A stretch of DNA of 64,000 bases from VRUE01 sp963699225 (GCA_963699225.1 OY969423.1:2480001-2544000); one strand, 5' to 3'. Counted from the first letter of the stretch, positions 35,516 through 44,554 are shown. The notes: generated by a model from the sequence alone, not told the origin. Numbers and translations: made by a program.

Positions 35516-35912
35516 GTCGCCGGAGACCCTGGTCGGGCGGCTCTTCAACGCCTTCAACCAGCGTGATATCTCCGAGATCGTTGACCTCTGCTCGCCGCGC
35601 ATGGAGTTCTTCGCAATTACCGCCGAGGAGGTCGGTCGCGGTGCGCCCTACGTCGGGCCGGATGGTTTGCGTGACTACCTGAAGGACGTCGAACGGTTCT
35701 GGGAAGAACTGCTGATCACGCCGGGCAGGGTGGAGCGCCGCGACGATCGCCTGCTCGTCCTCGGCCGCGTCTTCGTCCGCAATCGCGAGCTCGGCATCCG
35801 CGATATGCCGGTCGCCTGGATTTGGCAGGTCGAGGACGGGCTCTTCGTGCGGGGTGAGGTCTTCGCGGATCCCGACGAGGCGGTCAGCCGCTTCGCGCGT
35901 GCGCCGGCTTGA
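35508..35912 (+). CDS. SnoaL-like (NTF2 fold) protein
   Basis: The 134-residue protein starts MAESPETLVGRLFNAFNQRD and continues IVDLCSPRMEFFAITAEEVG, YVGPDGLRDYLKDVERFWEEL and VAWIWQVEDGLFVRGEVFADPDEAV. This is the pattern of a SnoaL/NTF2-like alpha+beta barrel. Enzymatic or binding role unknown. Its start overlaps the phosphatase gene by eight bases, so the two are translated together. The 3' end overlaps the convergent mscS gene by 29 bases. Confidence 0.8.
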   Translation: MAESPETLVGRLFNAFNQRDISEIVDLCSPRMEFFAITAEEVGRGAPYVGPDGLRDYLKDVERFWEELLITPGRVERRDDRLLVLGRVFVRNRELGIRDMPVAWIWQVEDGLFVRGEVFADPDEAVSRFARAPA

Positions 35913-36798
35913 GCGCCGCGAGCACTTCCTCGGCAAGCTGTGAGCCGTCGTCGGGTCGCAGCGGAGTAGCGCTCACCCGCAGCACCACGCCCTCTTCGTC
36001 GACTTCCTCCAGCGAGACGTTGGGTGGGTAGCGGGTCGGCACCCGGATCGCGGCCAGCAATTGCTCCTCGATCCGGCGCGGGCTGGCCTCGTGCGAGAAG
36101 CGGGCCTTGAGGTCGACCTTGGGTGGCTCTCGCAATGGCACCACCACGAGGCTGATCAGGACGCTGTTAGGTACCTGCAGGCGGTCTGCGCCCTGAACCA
36201 GGGTTGCGTAGAAGAGGCCGAGCGAGCTGACCGTCCCTTCCAGCGAGCCGGCCAGGGCACCGCCGACCAGGCGCACGCGTTCTCCCACCCGGAACGGTCG
36301 CGTGCTCTGCAGGACGATGCCGGCAAAGAGGCTGCCCAGGGTTTGCTGGGCCGCGAGGCCAAGGACGATCGCGGTAAAGGCGCCGCCGACGGCGAGGGTG
36401 GCGGCGGTGACGCCGGCGATTCGCAGCGCCAGGATCACCACCGCGGCCATCGCGAAGAGGCGGATCAGGAAGCCCAGGGTGCCGGCGGTCGCTGGGTCGA
36501 CGCGGCGGAAGAGGCGGGGTGAGATCCAGCGCACAAGCCAGTGGCTGCCGGCCGAGCCGACGATGATCAGGATCACCACCGTCGCTGCCCGCACCCAGGA
36601 TCCGTAGCCCGGGAGCAGCTCGTGGCGCCGGTAGTAGACGACGAGCACCGCGGCGAGGATCGTCAGTGCAGCCAGGAGCCCCCCGAGTGCTCGCCCTGGC
36701 GAGGCCGGCTCGAGCTCGTGACCGAGTCCGACTTCCTGCCAGGAATGAGTGCGGGTCTCGAACAGCTCGCGGTTGAGTCGCCGCCGCGGTGGAGGCAT
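35884..36798 (-). CDS. Small-conductance mechanosensitive channel (MscS family)
   Basis: The 304-residue protein has three or four membrane segments. It then shows the MscS pore helix and beta domain: GVTAATLAVGGAFTAIVLGLAAQQTLGSL, FRVGERVRLVG, GTVSSLGLFYATLVQGADRLQVPNSVLI. It protects cells from hypo-osmotic rupture. The start is an ATG at 36798 with GAAGGAA upstream; a longer frame lies in the promoter region. A SigB-type promoter pattern points toward it. Confidence 0.9.
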   Translation of the reverse strand: MPPPRRRLNRELFETRTHSWQEVGLGHELEPASPGRALGGLLAALTILAAVLVVYYRRHELLPGYGSWVRAATVVILIIVGSAGSHWLVRWISPRLFRRVDPATAGTLGFLIRLFAMAAVVILALRIAGVTAATLAVGGAFTAIVLGLAAQQTLGSLFAGIVLQSTRPFRVGERVRLVGGALAGSLEGTVSSLGLFYATLVQGADRLQVPNSVLISLVVVPLREPPKVDLKARFSHEASPRRIEEQLLAAIRVPTRYPPNVSLEEVDEEGVVLRVSATPLRPDDGSQLAEEVLAALKPAHARSG

Positions 36799-36841
36799 CG
36801 ATGGGGTTCCTTCTCGAGTCGGATGGGCGCGCTTTTTAGCG

Positions 36842-36898
36842 GCTACCCGTAGGTAGTTCGTGGAAACGACCGTTTTGTGGCCAGGGCCCACGGGTAGC
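36842..36898. promoter_or_regulatory. Symmetric divergent SigB/SigF-type promoter pair
   Basis: On the plus strand GTTT (36872-36875) and GGGTAG (36892-36897) are 16 bases apart. On the minus strand GTTT (36867 to 36864) and GGGTAG (36848 to 36843) are 15 bases apart. Both match the GTTT-N(about 15)-GGGTAT pattern of SigB/SigF promoters. The whole unit is a dyad: GCTACCCGT (36842-36850) with ACGGGTAGC (36890-36898), and AAACG-AC-CGTTT in the centre. It would fire toward mscS and toward the anti-sigma gene. Confidence 0.65.
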
Positions 36899-36970
36899 GT
36901 TGGCCTAGGACGAGACGGTTATGCTCGCTGTGCGCGGGGGAACGGCTCTCCAGCGGGAAACGACGCGACG

Positions 36971-37816
36971 ATGCCAAACGGCTCCACGACCAATGAGAAG
37001 CCAACTGGGCTTCAAATCAGACTTCCGGCGAAGGCTGAGAATGTCGCGGTCGTCCGCCACGCACTCGCTGGGCTGGCCGAGGAGATCGGCATGGACGAGG
37101 CCGGGGTCGCCGATCTCAAGACGGTGGTCACCGAGGCGAGCATGAACGTCGTCGTCCACGCTTATCCCGATCGAACTGGGCCGCTCGTCGTGGAGGCCGA
37201 CCCCGACACCGAGGGCCTCACGGTGAAGGTGAGCGATAGCGGCGCCGGGATCAGCCCTCAGGCCAATTCCGAGCGTGACAGCCTCAAACTCGGTCTCTCT
37301 CTGATCGCCGCCCTCTCCAGCAGCTTCAGCATTTCCGGTGGTCTCGACCGTGGCACCGAGGTGATGATGCGGCTGCCGCTCAGCGGCGGCGGCACCAACG
37401 GCAGCGGACCCGCCGAGCAGGAAATCTCGGTCGAGGTGACCGGCACCGAGGTGACCGTCGGCAGGGCCGAGCTGCTGGAGCCCGTCCTGGCGCGCCTGGT
37501 CGGAGCGCTCGCGGCCCGCCGCGAACTCTCGGTCGAGCGCGTCTCCGATGCGGTGCTCGTCACCGACGCGATCGCCGGCGCAGCGCCAGGGCGTTTCGCG
37601 GACGGGCGCGTGCGACTCGGTCTCGACGAGAGCGAGCACAGCTTGGAGCTGCGACTTGGGCCGATGGACAAAGGCGCCGCCGCGGACATCCGCAACGACC
37701 TCGAGGTCCCGGAGCTGGGTGGCTCGCTCGAGGCGCTCGCCGATGAGCTGACCGTCGACGAATCGAACGACGGCGATTACCTGGTCGTTCGCTTCGCCGG
37801 CATACCGCCCGCCTAG
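36971..37816 (+). CDS. RsbW-like anti-sigma factor / serine kinase with second ATPase-like half
   Basis: From the ATG at 36971 the protein has 281 residues. The first 140 are a GHKL ATPase of the RsbW type: N-box EASMNVVVHAY (55-65), DSGAGI (89-94) and LGLSLI (108-113). The remaining part (about 150-281) resembles a degenerate second copy (LARLVGALAARRELSVERVSDAVLVTDAI) without clear N and G boxes. RsbW proteins hold SigB-type sigma factors and phosphorylate the antagonist. The sigma gene is convergent, and the two stop codons share CTAG (37813-37816). Confidence 0.85.
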   Translation: MPNGSTTNEKPTGLQIRLPAKAENVAVVRHALAGLAEEIGMDEAGVADLKTVVTEASMNVVVHAYPDRTGPLVVEADPDTEGLTVKVSDSGAGISPQANSERDSLKLGLSLIAALSSSFSISGGLDRGTEVMMRLPLSGGGTNGSGPAEQEISVEVTGTEVTVGRAELLEPVLARLVGALAARRELSVERVSDAVLVTDAIAGAAPGRFADGRVRLGLDESEHSLELRLGPMDKGAAADIRNDLEVPELGGSLEALADELTVDESNDGDYLVVRFAGIPPA

Positions 37817-38640
37817 CCGCCGCGCTCTCCGTCCAGGCCGCGGTCCTCCTCGATCTGCTTGCGGATCCGGGCCAGGGCGCGCCGCAGGATGCGCGAGACG
37901 TGCATCTGGGAATGGCCGATGCGCTCGGCGATCTGCGACTGGGTCATGTCCTCGACGAAGCGCAGGCGCAGCACAACCCGCTCTCGCTCCTCCAGGTAGG
38001 GCAGCGCCGCGTCGAGTGCGATTCGCCCCTCGACCAGCTCGAAATGCTCGTCCTCTTCGCCAACCCATTCGGACGGGGGTGCCTCATCCGAGTCCTCGGT
38101 ACCGGCGGGCCGGTCGAGTGAGAGCGGCCGGCGGTTGTGGTTGGCCTCCATCACTTCAAGCACGTCGGTCTGCTCCAGGTCGAGGCGCTCAGCGATCTCG
38201 CCGACCGAGGGTGAGCGCTGCAGCTTCTTGGTCAGCTCGGTGATCGCTTTGTCGACTTCGGCCATGCGATCGTGGAGGCCGCGAGGCACGCGCACGGTCC
38301 AGACGCGATCACGGAAGTGGCGCTTCAGCTCGCCGAGGATCGTCGGCGAGGCGAAGGCGGTGAAGGGAATGCCGCGCTCGGGATCGAAACGGTCGACGGC
38401 ATTGAGCAGGCCGAGGTTGGCGACCTGAAGCAGATCGTCGAAGGACTCGCTGGCGCCGCGGTAGCGCAGGGCGAGGCGCTTGGCGAAGGCCATGTTGCGC
38501 CGGACCAGCTCTTCGCGTACGGCGGGCTCGTGATCGCGGGCAAAGCGCTCCCAGAGCTCGCGTTCTCCGGCCAACTGCTCGCCTGCCCCCAGCGGGGCCG
38601 AGGCTGCGGCGCTGTCATCGGTGTCGCGTTTAGCTGCCAT
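37813..38640 (-). CDS. RNA polymerase sigma factor, SigB/SigF group
   Basis: A 275-residue group 3 sigma factor: region 2 with FDDLLQVANLGLLNAVDRFDPERGIPFTAFASPTILGELKRHFRD (in part LLQVANLGLLNAVDRFDPER), region 3 with KLQRSPSVGEIAERL and region 4 with ERERVVLRLRFVEDMTQSQIAERIGHSQMHVSRILRRAL. This arrangement is that of SigB/SigF general-stress factors. A TTG at 38649 is an alternative start. The MFS gene lies upstream on the same strand, with an 82-base gap that should contain a promoter. Confidence 0.9.
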   Translation of the reverse strand: MAAKRDTDDSAAASAPLGAGEQLAGERELWERFARDHEPAVREELVRRNMAFAKRLALRYRGASESFDDLLQVANLGLLNAVDRFDPERGIPFTAFASPTILGELKRHFRDRVWTVRVPRGLHDRMAEVDKAITELTKKLQRSPSVGEIAERLDLEQTDVLEVMEANHNRRPLSLDRPAGTEDSDEAPPSEWVGEEDEHFELVEGRIALDAALPYLEERERVVLRLRFVEDMTQSQIAERIGHSQMHVSRILRRALARIRKQIEEDRGLDGERGG

Positions 38641-38731
38641 CGGTTTCAAGCAGGGTGATTTGGCGTCAACTCGCTACATGCCACCCTCGAGCCCCTTCCC
38701 AGGCCGTGCAGCTACTCGCTGTACAAAGCTA

Positions 38732-40525
38732 TCAGGGCTCTTTCGGCGCGTACTGATCATGTCGCAAACGCCTCACGCGCCCCTCCACGACCGCCTCCTG
38801 GAGCGCGCCGCGAAAGCGTCCCGGCCCCCAGTAGCGACTGCCGACGCGACGGGCGAGCTCTTTGCGATTGGCGCTCCCCTGTTCGTTCAGGGCCCGCTCG
38901 ATGATCTCGATCTCGCGGTCCCGGTCGGTTCTATTCGCCGCCGGCGACCAGAGTGGCATTCCGCGCGAGCCGGCGACCGTGATGCCGCCCGGTTCCGGTG
39001 GGCGGCTCGGCGTCGGCGACGGCTTGTCCCTAGTCACCGGTTCCTCCGTCTCCTCCGCTCCCTCTTCTCCCTCGGCGGTCAGTGGCGTCGCGATGTCCTC
39101 GAGCTGCTTTTGCTCGGCCTTGACCCCGAAGAGAAGCTCGGCGATGCCGCCGATCGCCATCACCACGGCGCCGATGAAGAAACCGGTTGCGACCTGGTCC
39201 TGGCTGCCGCTGGCGATCAGGTGGCCGAAGAGCAGCGGGCCGGCGATGCCGCCGGCCGCCGTGCCGACCGCGTAGAAGAAGGCGATCGAGAGCGCTCGGG
39301 TCTCCATCGGGAAGATCTCGCTGACGGTCAGATAGGCGGAGCTGGCACCGGCCGAGGCGAGGAAGAAGATCGCCAGCACGAAGGCCATGAACGACCACGT
39401 AGTCAGCGAGTTGCCAAGCAGCAGGATCGCGAGCACCGCGGTCAGGGCGGCTGAGCCCAGGTAGGTGAGGGTCACCATCGGCTTGCGGCCGACGGTGTCG
39501 AAGAGGCGGCCGAGCACGAACGGCCCGAGGAAGTTGGAGAAGGCGAAGATCGCGATGTAGATCGGCACCGTGCCGGAGGCGACGTCGAAGAATTCACCGA
39601 GCAGCGTGCCGAGGTCGAAGGTGACCGCGTTGTACATGAAGGCCTGGCCGATGAAGAGGGCGAAGCCGAGCGCCGTGCGGCGCGGGTATTTGGTGAAGGC
39701 GGTGCGGGCGATCTCGCTCAGCGGGATGCGCTCACGCTGCTTGACGGTGAGGCTGTCATCAACCTCGGAGAGCTTTTCGCCGGTCTCCTCTTCGACCGAC
39801 CGCTCGATATCGCCGACGATCTTCTCTGCCTCCTCGTCGCGGCCGTGGATGAAGAGCCAGCGCGGGCTCTCCGGCACGTTGCGGCGGACGAGCAGGATGC
39901 CGACGCCGAGCGCGGCGCCGATCCCGAAGGCGAGTCGCCAGCCGATGTCGGCGGCGAAGAGCGCCGTGTCGAGCAGGGCGATCGAGGCGACCGCGCCACC
40001 GGCGGCGCCGATCCAGTAGCTGCCGTTGATCATCAGGTCGACCCGGCCGCGCACGCGGGCCGGGATCAGCTCGTCGATCGCCGAGTTGATCGCCGCGTAC
40101 TCGCCGCCGATGCCGGCGCCGGTGAAGAAGCGCGCGATGAAGAAATACAAAGGGCTAAAGGAGAAGGCGGTGGCGATTGTGGCGACGATGTAGACGCCGA
40201 GGGTGAGCAGGAAGAGCTTCTTGCGGCCGAAGCGGTCGGTGAGCTGGCCAAAGAAGAGGGCGCCGACGCAGGCACCGGCGACGTAGAAGGCGGCGGCGGT
40301 GCCGATCTGGCCGGCGTCGAGCACGAGGCCGCTGCCCTTTTCGGTCAGGCGCTGGCCGATGCTGCCGACGATCGTCACCTCGAGCCCATCGAGGATCCAG
40401 ACCGTGCCCAGCCCGATCACGATCATCCAGTGGAATTTCGACCAGGGGAGGCGGTCGAGGCGCGACGGAATACGCGTCTCGATCGTGCCTAGGTCGGCCG
40501 CCGAATCTCTCCCTCCGTCGGTCAT
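38732..40525 (-). CDS. MFS transporter (sugar-porter-like) with C-terminal helical tail
   Basis: The 597-residue protein has a 12-helix MFS core (about residues 35-470). Signature loops include GQLTDRFGRKKLFLLTLGVY and IPARVRGRVDLMINGSYWIGAAGG, with a central PESPRWLFIHGRDEEAEKI as in the sugar/metabolite porters. After an acidic linker and a Pro/Ser/Thr-rich segment there is a second domain of about 60 residues (REIEIIERALNEQGSANRKE, then LARRVGSRYWGPGRFRGALQ) that looks like a small winged helix. Substrate unknown. The ATG at 40525 was chosen. Confidence 0.85.
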   Translation of the reverse strand: MTDGGRDSAADLGTIETRIPSRLDRLPWSKFHWMIVIGLGTVWILDGLEVTIVGSIGQRLTEKGSGLVLDAGQIGTAAAFYVAGACVGALFFGQLTDRFGRKKLFLLTLGVYIVATIATAFSFSPLYFFIARFFTGAGIGGEYAAINSAIDELIPARVRGRVDLMINGSYWIGAAGGAVASIALLDTALFAADIGWRLAFGIGAALGVGILLVRRNVPESPRWLFIHGRDEEAEKIVGDIERSVEEETGEKLSEVDDSLTVKQRERIPLSEIARTAFTKYPRRTALGFALFIGQAFMYNAVTFDLGTLLGEFFDVASGTVPIYIAIFAFSNFLGPFVLGRLFDTVGRKPMVTLTYLGSAALTAVLAILLLGNSLTTWSFMAFVLAIFFLASAGASSAYLTVSEIFPMETRALSIAFFYAVGTAAGGIAGPLLFGHLIASGSQDQVATGFFIGAVVMAIGGIAELLFGVKAEQKQLEDIATPLTAEGEEGAEETEEPVTRDKPSPTPSRPPEPGGITVAGSRGMPLWSPAANRTDRDREIEIIERALNEQGSANRKELARRVGSRYWGPGRFRGALQEAVVEGRVRRLRHDQYAPKEP

Positions 40526-40575
40526 GCTCAGACAGCCGTTTACCCGGAGCGCCGTTACTTCATGCCTCTTGCGTG

Positions 40576-40599
40576 GTTGCCCATCTACCTGCCGGGTAC
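40576..40599 (+). promoter_or_regulatory. Possible SigB-type promoter of the superoxide dismutase gene
   Basis: GTTG (40576-40579) and GGGTAC (40594-40599) are separated by 14 bases, a weaker match to GTTT-N15-GGGTAT. The ATG is 60 bases further. A general-stress promoter would make sense for this gene, but the match could be chance. Confidence 0.25.
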
Positions 40600-40659
40600 G
40601 CAAAGCGTGGCGGCGTTAGGCTCCCGCCGACTTCGAATATCGACCAAAGGAGACGCCAG

Positions 40660-41265
<606 letters not shown>

Positions 41266-41386
41266 CGGACGCTGCAAACCGGCGCATCTCGGGGTCTTCA
41301 GTCGTCCGGATCGGGTCACGCACGAGAGTGCGCTCCCCTCACCGTCCTCCCTGCATCCCCCGACCTGCTTGGTTTTCGCGCCCGTT

Positions 41387-43033
41387 CTAGGGACTAACAG
41401 GAACTGCTGGCCGCGCTGCCTCGGGGAGGTGGCGCGGCTCTGAGCCCTCCTTTGGGGGGATCAGGCTCATAGCGTGCTCGGCCTTGGCGGTAATTGTCAG
41501 GCTCGGATTCACCCCGGGGTTGGCCGGGATCGCCGCCCCGTCGGTGACGAGCAGGTTCTCGTAGCCGAAGACCCGGTTGCCGCTGTCGACGACGCCGCTC
41601 TCGGGGCCCTCGCCAACCACCGCGCCGCCGAGGATGTGGGCGGTCGAGGGGATGTTGCGGACCGACTCGGTGACCGCGCTCTGGGCGACGCCGCCGGTGC
41701 GCTGCTCGAACCAGCGGGCAACTTTCTCGGCGGCGGGGATGTAGGTCGGGTTGGGCCGGCCGGGGTCCTGTTCGGTCTGCAGGCGCACGCCGGAGCCGAA
41801 GATCTTGCGCTTGGGCCGGAAATGCATCGCCGCATCGACCGTCTGCATCACCAGCAGGATCACGGTGCGCTGCGACCAGCGATGGGGGATCATCATTCGC
41901 GCCGTGCGCAGCGGGTGGCGCAGGATTGCCGCCGCCCACTTGATCGGCCGGGTCAGCTTCGTGCCGGGCCCGGTCATCGCGGTGAAGGTGCCGGACATCG
42001 CGTCGCCGCCGGTGCCGTAGGTGACGACCTCGATGTGGGTGTCGGGATCGGGGTAGATGCTCGAAGTGATCGCGACTGAGCGGCTGAAGTCACGCTCGTC
42101 GTCGGGTGCGGTGACCGACTGGATCGACTCCGAGTTGGTGCGGACGAGGTCGCCGAGCTTGTCCGAGATCCGCGGCAGGGCACCGCTATGGCGGCAGTTG
42201 GCGAGCAAGTTGTTGGTGCCGAGGGCGCCGGCGGCGACGATCACGCCGCGGGCGGTCTGCGTGCGGCGTTGCTTGCGCAGCCAGGAGCCCGAGCGCTCGC
42301 TGCTGATCGCGTAGCCATCCGAGCCATCGGCGGCGCCGAGCGGGCGGATCTCGGTCACCTGGCGCTCGGGCTGGATCTCGACCCCGAGCTTCTCGGCGAA
42401 CCAGAGGTAGTTCTTCATCAGCGTGTTCTTCGCTCCGTGGCGGCAGCCGACCATGCAGCTGCCGCAGCGCATGCAGCCGGTGCGATTGGGCCCCTCGCCG
42501 CCGAAGAAGGGGTCCTCGACCTCGACCCCTGGCTTGTCGAAGAAGACCCCCACCTTGGTGTTGGTGAAGGTCTCACCGACGCCGATCTCCTCGCCGTATT
42601 CCTGCAGCAACTTGTCGGCCGGGCCGATCCCTTCGTACTCGACAACGCCGAGCATCCGCTCCGCCGTGTCGTAGTGAGGCGCCAGTTCAAGCTCCCATTT
42701 GCCCAGCTGCTTCCACTGTGGATCCTCGAAGAAGGCCGGGCGCGCCCGGTAGAGCGTGTTGGCATAGCCGAGGCTGCCGCCGCCGACACCGCTGCCGGAG
42801 ACGATGAAGACATCCTTGAAGAAGGTCATCCGCATCACCCCGCGGAAGCCGAAGCGGGGCAGCCAGAAGTAACGGCGCGGGTGGCGCAGGTTCGACTCGG
42901 CGAAGTCCTCATCGCGGAAGCGACTACCGCACTCCAGCACCGCGACCTTGTAGCCCTTTTCGGCTAGTCGCAGGGCGGAGACGCTGCCGCCGAAGCCGGA
43001 CCCAACCACCAGCCAGTCGTAGTCGTAAGTCAC
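41387..43033 (-). CDS. GMC-type FAD oxidoreductase (cholesterol-oxidase-like)
   Basis: The 548-residue flavoprotein has the dinucleotide motif WLVVGSGFGGSVSALRLAEKG at the N-terminus and the GMC C-terminal ILGGAVVGEGPESGVVDSGNRV (in part) and NPSLTITAKAEHAM. Between them is a cysteine-rich stretch GCMRCGSCMVGCRHGAKNTL (about residues 185-205), characteristic of a subgroup related to cholesterol oxidases. Four cysteines with CxxC-CxxxC spacing may bind a metal centre. Rubredoxin is encoded immediately upstream on the same strand (24-base gap), which suggests electron transfer between them. Confidence 0.85.
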   Translation of the reverse strand: MTYDYDWLVVGSGFGGSVSALRLAEKGYKVAVLECGSRFRDEDFAESNLRHPRRYFWLPRFGFRGVMRMTFFKDVFIVSGSGVGGGSLGYANTLYRARPAFFEDPQWKQLGKWELELAPHYDTAERMLGVVEYEGIGPADKLLQEYGEEIGVGETFTNTKVGVFFDKPGVEVEDPFFGGEGPNRTGCMRCGSCMVGCRHGAKNTLMKNYLWFAEKLGVEIQPERQVTEIRPLGAADGSDGYAISSERSGSWLRKQRRTQTARGVIVAAGALGTNNLLANCRHSGALPRISDKLGDLVRTNSESIQSVTAPDDERDFSRSVAITSSIYPDPDTHIEVVTYGTGGDAMSGTFTAMTGPGTKLTRPIKWAAAILRHPLRTARMMIPHRWSQRTVILLVMQTVDAAMHFRPKRKIFGSGVRLQTEQDPGRPNPTYIPAAEKVARWFEQRTGGVAQSAVTESVRNIPSTAHILGGAVVGEGPESGVVDSGNRVFGYENLLVTDGAAIPANPGVNPSLTITAKAEHAMSLIPPKEGSEPRHLPEAARPAVPVSP

Positions 43034-43057
43034 GCCGCGGCCCTCTGCTTGGGAGGC

Positions 43058-43249
43058 CTAGGCCTCGCCGGGCTCGAGCGGCCGGAAGTCCGAGGTCCTG
43101 GCTCCACAGACGGGACAGAACCAGTCTTTGGGGATGTCCTCGAATTTGGTTCCGGGCGGGATGCCGCCGTCGGGGTCGCCGATCGCCGGGTCATAGATGA
43201 ACCCACAGCTCTCGCAGATCCAAAGCGTTTGCTCGGTGGCCGTCGTCAT
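43058..43249 (-). CDS. Rubredoxin
   Basis: A 63-residue rubredoxin. The iron ligands are two CxxC pairs: WICESCGFIYDPAIGDPDGG and WFCPVCGARTSDF. The internal GIPPGTKFEDIPKDW is the classical rubredoxin loop. It transfers single electrons at low potential; the nearby flavoprotein is a candidate partner. Start is ATG at 43249. Confidence 0.95.
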   Translation of the reverse strand: MTTATEQTLWICESCGFIYDPAIGDPDGGIPPGTKFEDIPKDWFCPVCGARTSDFRPLEPGEA

Positions 43250-43267
43250 GACAACAAAGGTTAGTAC

Positions 43268-43834
43268 TCAGTCTTTGCTGAAGTTGACCGCGACCGGCTC
43301 GCGATCGCCGGCATCCTCGATCTCGAAGTACTCGCGTTTGGTGAAGCCGCCCTGGTTGGCGACGATCGAGCCCGGGAATTGTTCGATGTCCGTGTTGTAG
43401 GACTGCACGTTGGAGTTGTAGATCCGTCGTGAGGCCTGGATCTCGTCCTCGAGCTCCGAGAGGTTGCGGCTCAGCTGCTGGAAGTTCTCGGTGGCGCGCA
43501 GGGTCGGGTAGTTCTCGGCTACGGCCTTGACGTCGGCGAGGGCCCGAGTCAGTTGCTGCTCGGCCTTTGCCGTTTCCTCGACGCCCTGGGCGGCCATTGC
43601 CGCGGCCCGCGCCTGGGTCGTCTTCTCGAAGGTCTGGCTCTCGTGCTCGGCGTAGCCCTTGACCGTCTCGACCAGGTTCGGCACGAGGTCGTGGCGGCGC
43701 TTCAGCTGCACGTCGATTCCGCTCCACGACTCGTCGACCCGGTTGCGCGAGGCGATGATCGAGTTGCGCTTGGCGATGTAGTAGAGGACCGCGATGACGA
43801 TGATCGCGACGACCACGAGGATGGCGATAAGCAT
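43268..43834 (-). CDS. LemA family protein
   Basis: A 188-residue membrane-anchored protein with an N-terminal helix (LIAILVVVAIIVIAVLYYIA) and the LemA core RNRVDESWSGIDVQLKRRHDLVPNLVETVKGYAEHE (in part: DVQLKRRHDLVPNLVETVKG) and NSNVQSYNTDIEQFPGSIVA. The fold is a helical bundle; its cellular role is uncertain. It precedes the rubredoxin and GMC genes on the same strand. Confidence 0.93.
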   Translation of the reverse strand: MLIAILVVVAIIVIAVLYYIAKRNSIIASRNRVDESWSGIDVQLKRRHDLVPNLVETVKGYAEHESQTFEKTTQARAAAMAAQGVEETAKAEQQLTRALADVKAVAENYPTLRATENFQQLSRNLSELEDEIQASRRIYNSNVQSYNTDIEQFPGSIVANQGGFTKREYFEIEDAGDREPVAVNFSKD

Positions 43835-43882
43835 GGGCTCATGCTACTTGGCTCGCCGGCCAACTGCATAGGATCGAGGGCG

Positions 43883-44554
43883 ATGAGCGCCAAGCAAGAA
43901 GCCCAGGATTGGGCCGAGATCGTCAGCACCTACGGCGAGCGGCATCAGCTCAAATACGAGCCGGTCGGGGGGATCAATCCCGTCGACGGGCCGGTGGCGC
44001 TCTGCGTCGGCGGCAGCAACCGCCTCACCGGTCAGCTCAGCGAGGGCTTCTGGGGTTCGTGCTGCGATGCCGACGAGAAGGAAATGGGGAGCCTCTTCAA
44101 CAAGGCGGTCCTGCCGACCGCTCTGCTCGCCAAGGCTCACATGCCTGATCTGGCCCAGGTCGTCCCGGCCTTCAACGTCGAGTCGATCGAGGGCCACGAG
44201 GTGGTCACCCAGCATTTCGCTCGCAAGGTGGAATTCGAGTCGATCGACTTCAACAAGCGCTTCTCGGCGACGGTGCCGAAGGAGTTCGACCCGGTGGCCC
44301 TGCGTGAGCTCTTCAGCCCCGGCTTCCTCAGCTGGACGACGACGATGAGCGGCGAGGTCGACTTCGGCATCAACGATCGCCAGCTCTGGTTCCTCTGGCG
44401 CCTGCGCGAGCGCAGTACCGAGGAACTGAAAGCGGTGCTGAAGGACGCCGGCCAGCTCTTCAAACGCCTGCAGAGCGAGATGGAGGAGAGCGGCATCCAC
44501 ACCTATCCGCCGGGCCCTTGGCACGCCGGCCTTGAGCCTTTTCCGACTTCTTAG
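43883..44554 (+). CDS. Conserved-looking protein of unknown function
   Basis: A 223-residue soluble protein from the ATG at 43883 (GAGGG just upstream). It has a well-mixed composition with a glycine-rich VGGINPVDGPVALCVGGSNRL near the start, VTQHFARKVEFESIDFNKRF in the middle and a helical QLWFLWRLRERSTEELKAVLK at the end. No recognisable motif. It is divergent from lemA and reads toward the TasA-like genes, but the 141-base gap gives no clear operon link. Confidence 0.7.
   Translation: MSAKQEAQDWAEIVSTYGERHQLKYEPVGGINPVDGPVALCVGGSNRLTGQLSEGFWGSCCDADEKEMGSLFNKAVLPTALLAKAHMPDLAQVVPAFNVESIEGHEVVTQHFARKVEFESIDFNKRFSATVPKEFDPVALRELFSPGFLSWTTTMSGEVDFGINDRQLWFLWRLRERSTEELKAVLKDAGQLFKRLQSEMEESGIHTYPPGPWHAGLEPFPTS

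Noticed and set aside
41319..41332. Hairpin CGCAC-GAGA-GTGCG after sodA as a terminator
   Set aside because: Only five base pairs and no T-run; mentioned with sodA but not called.
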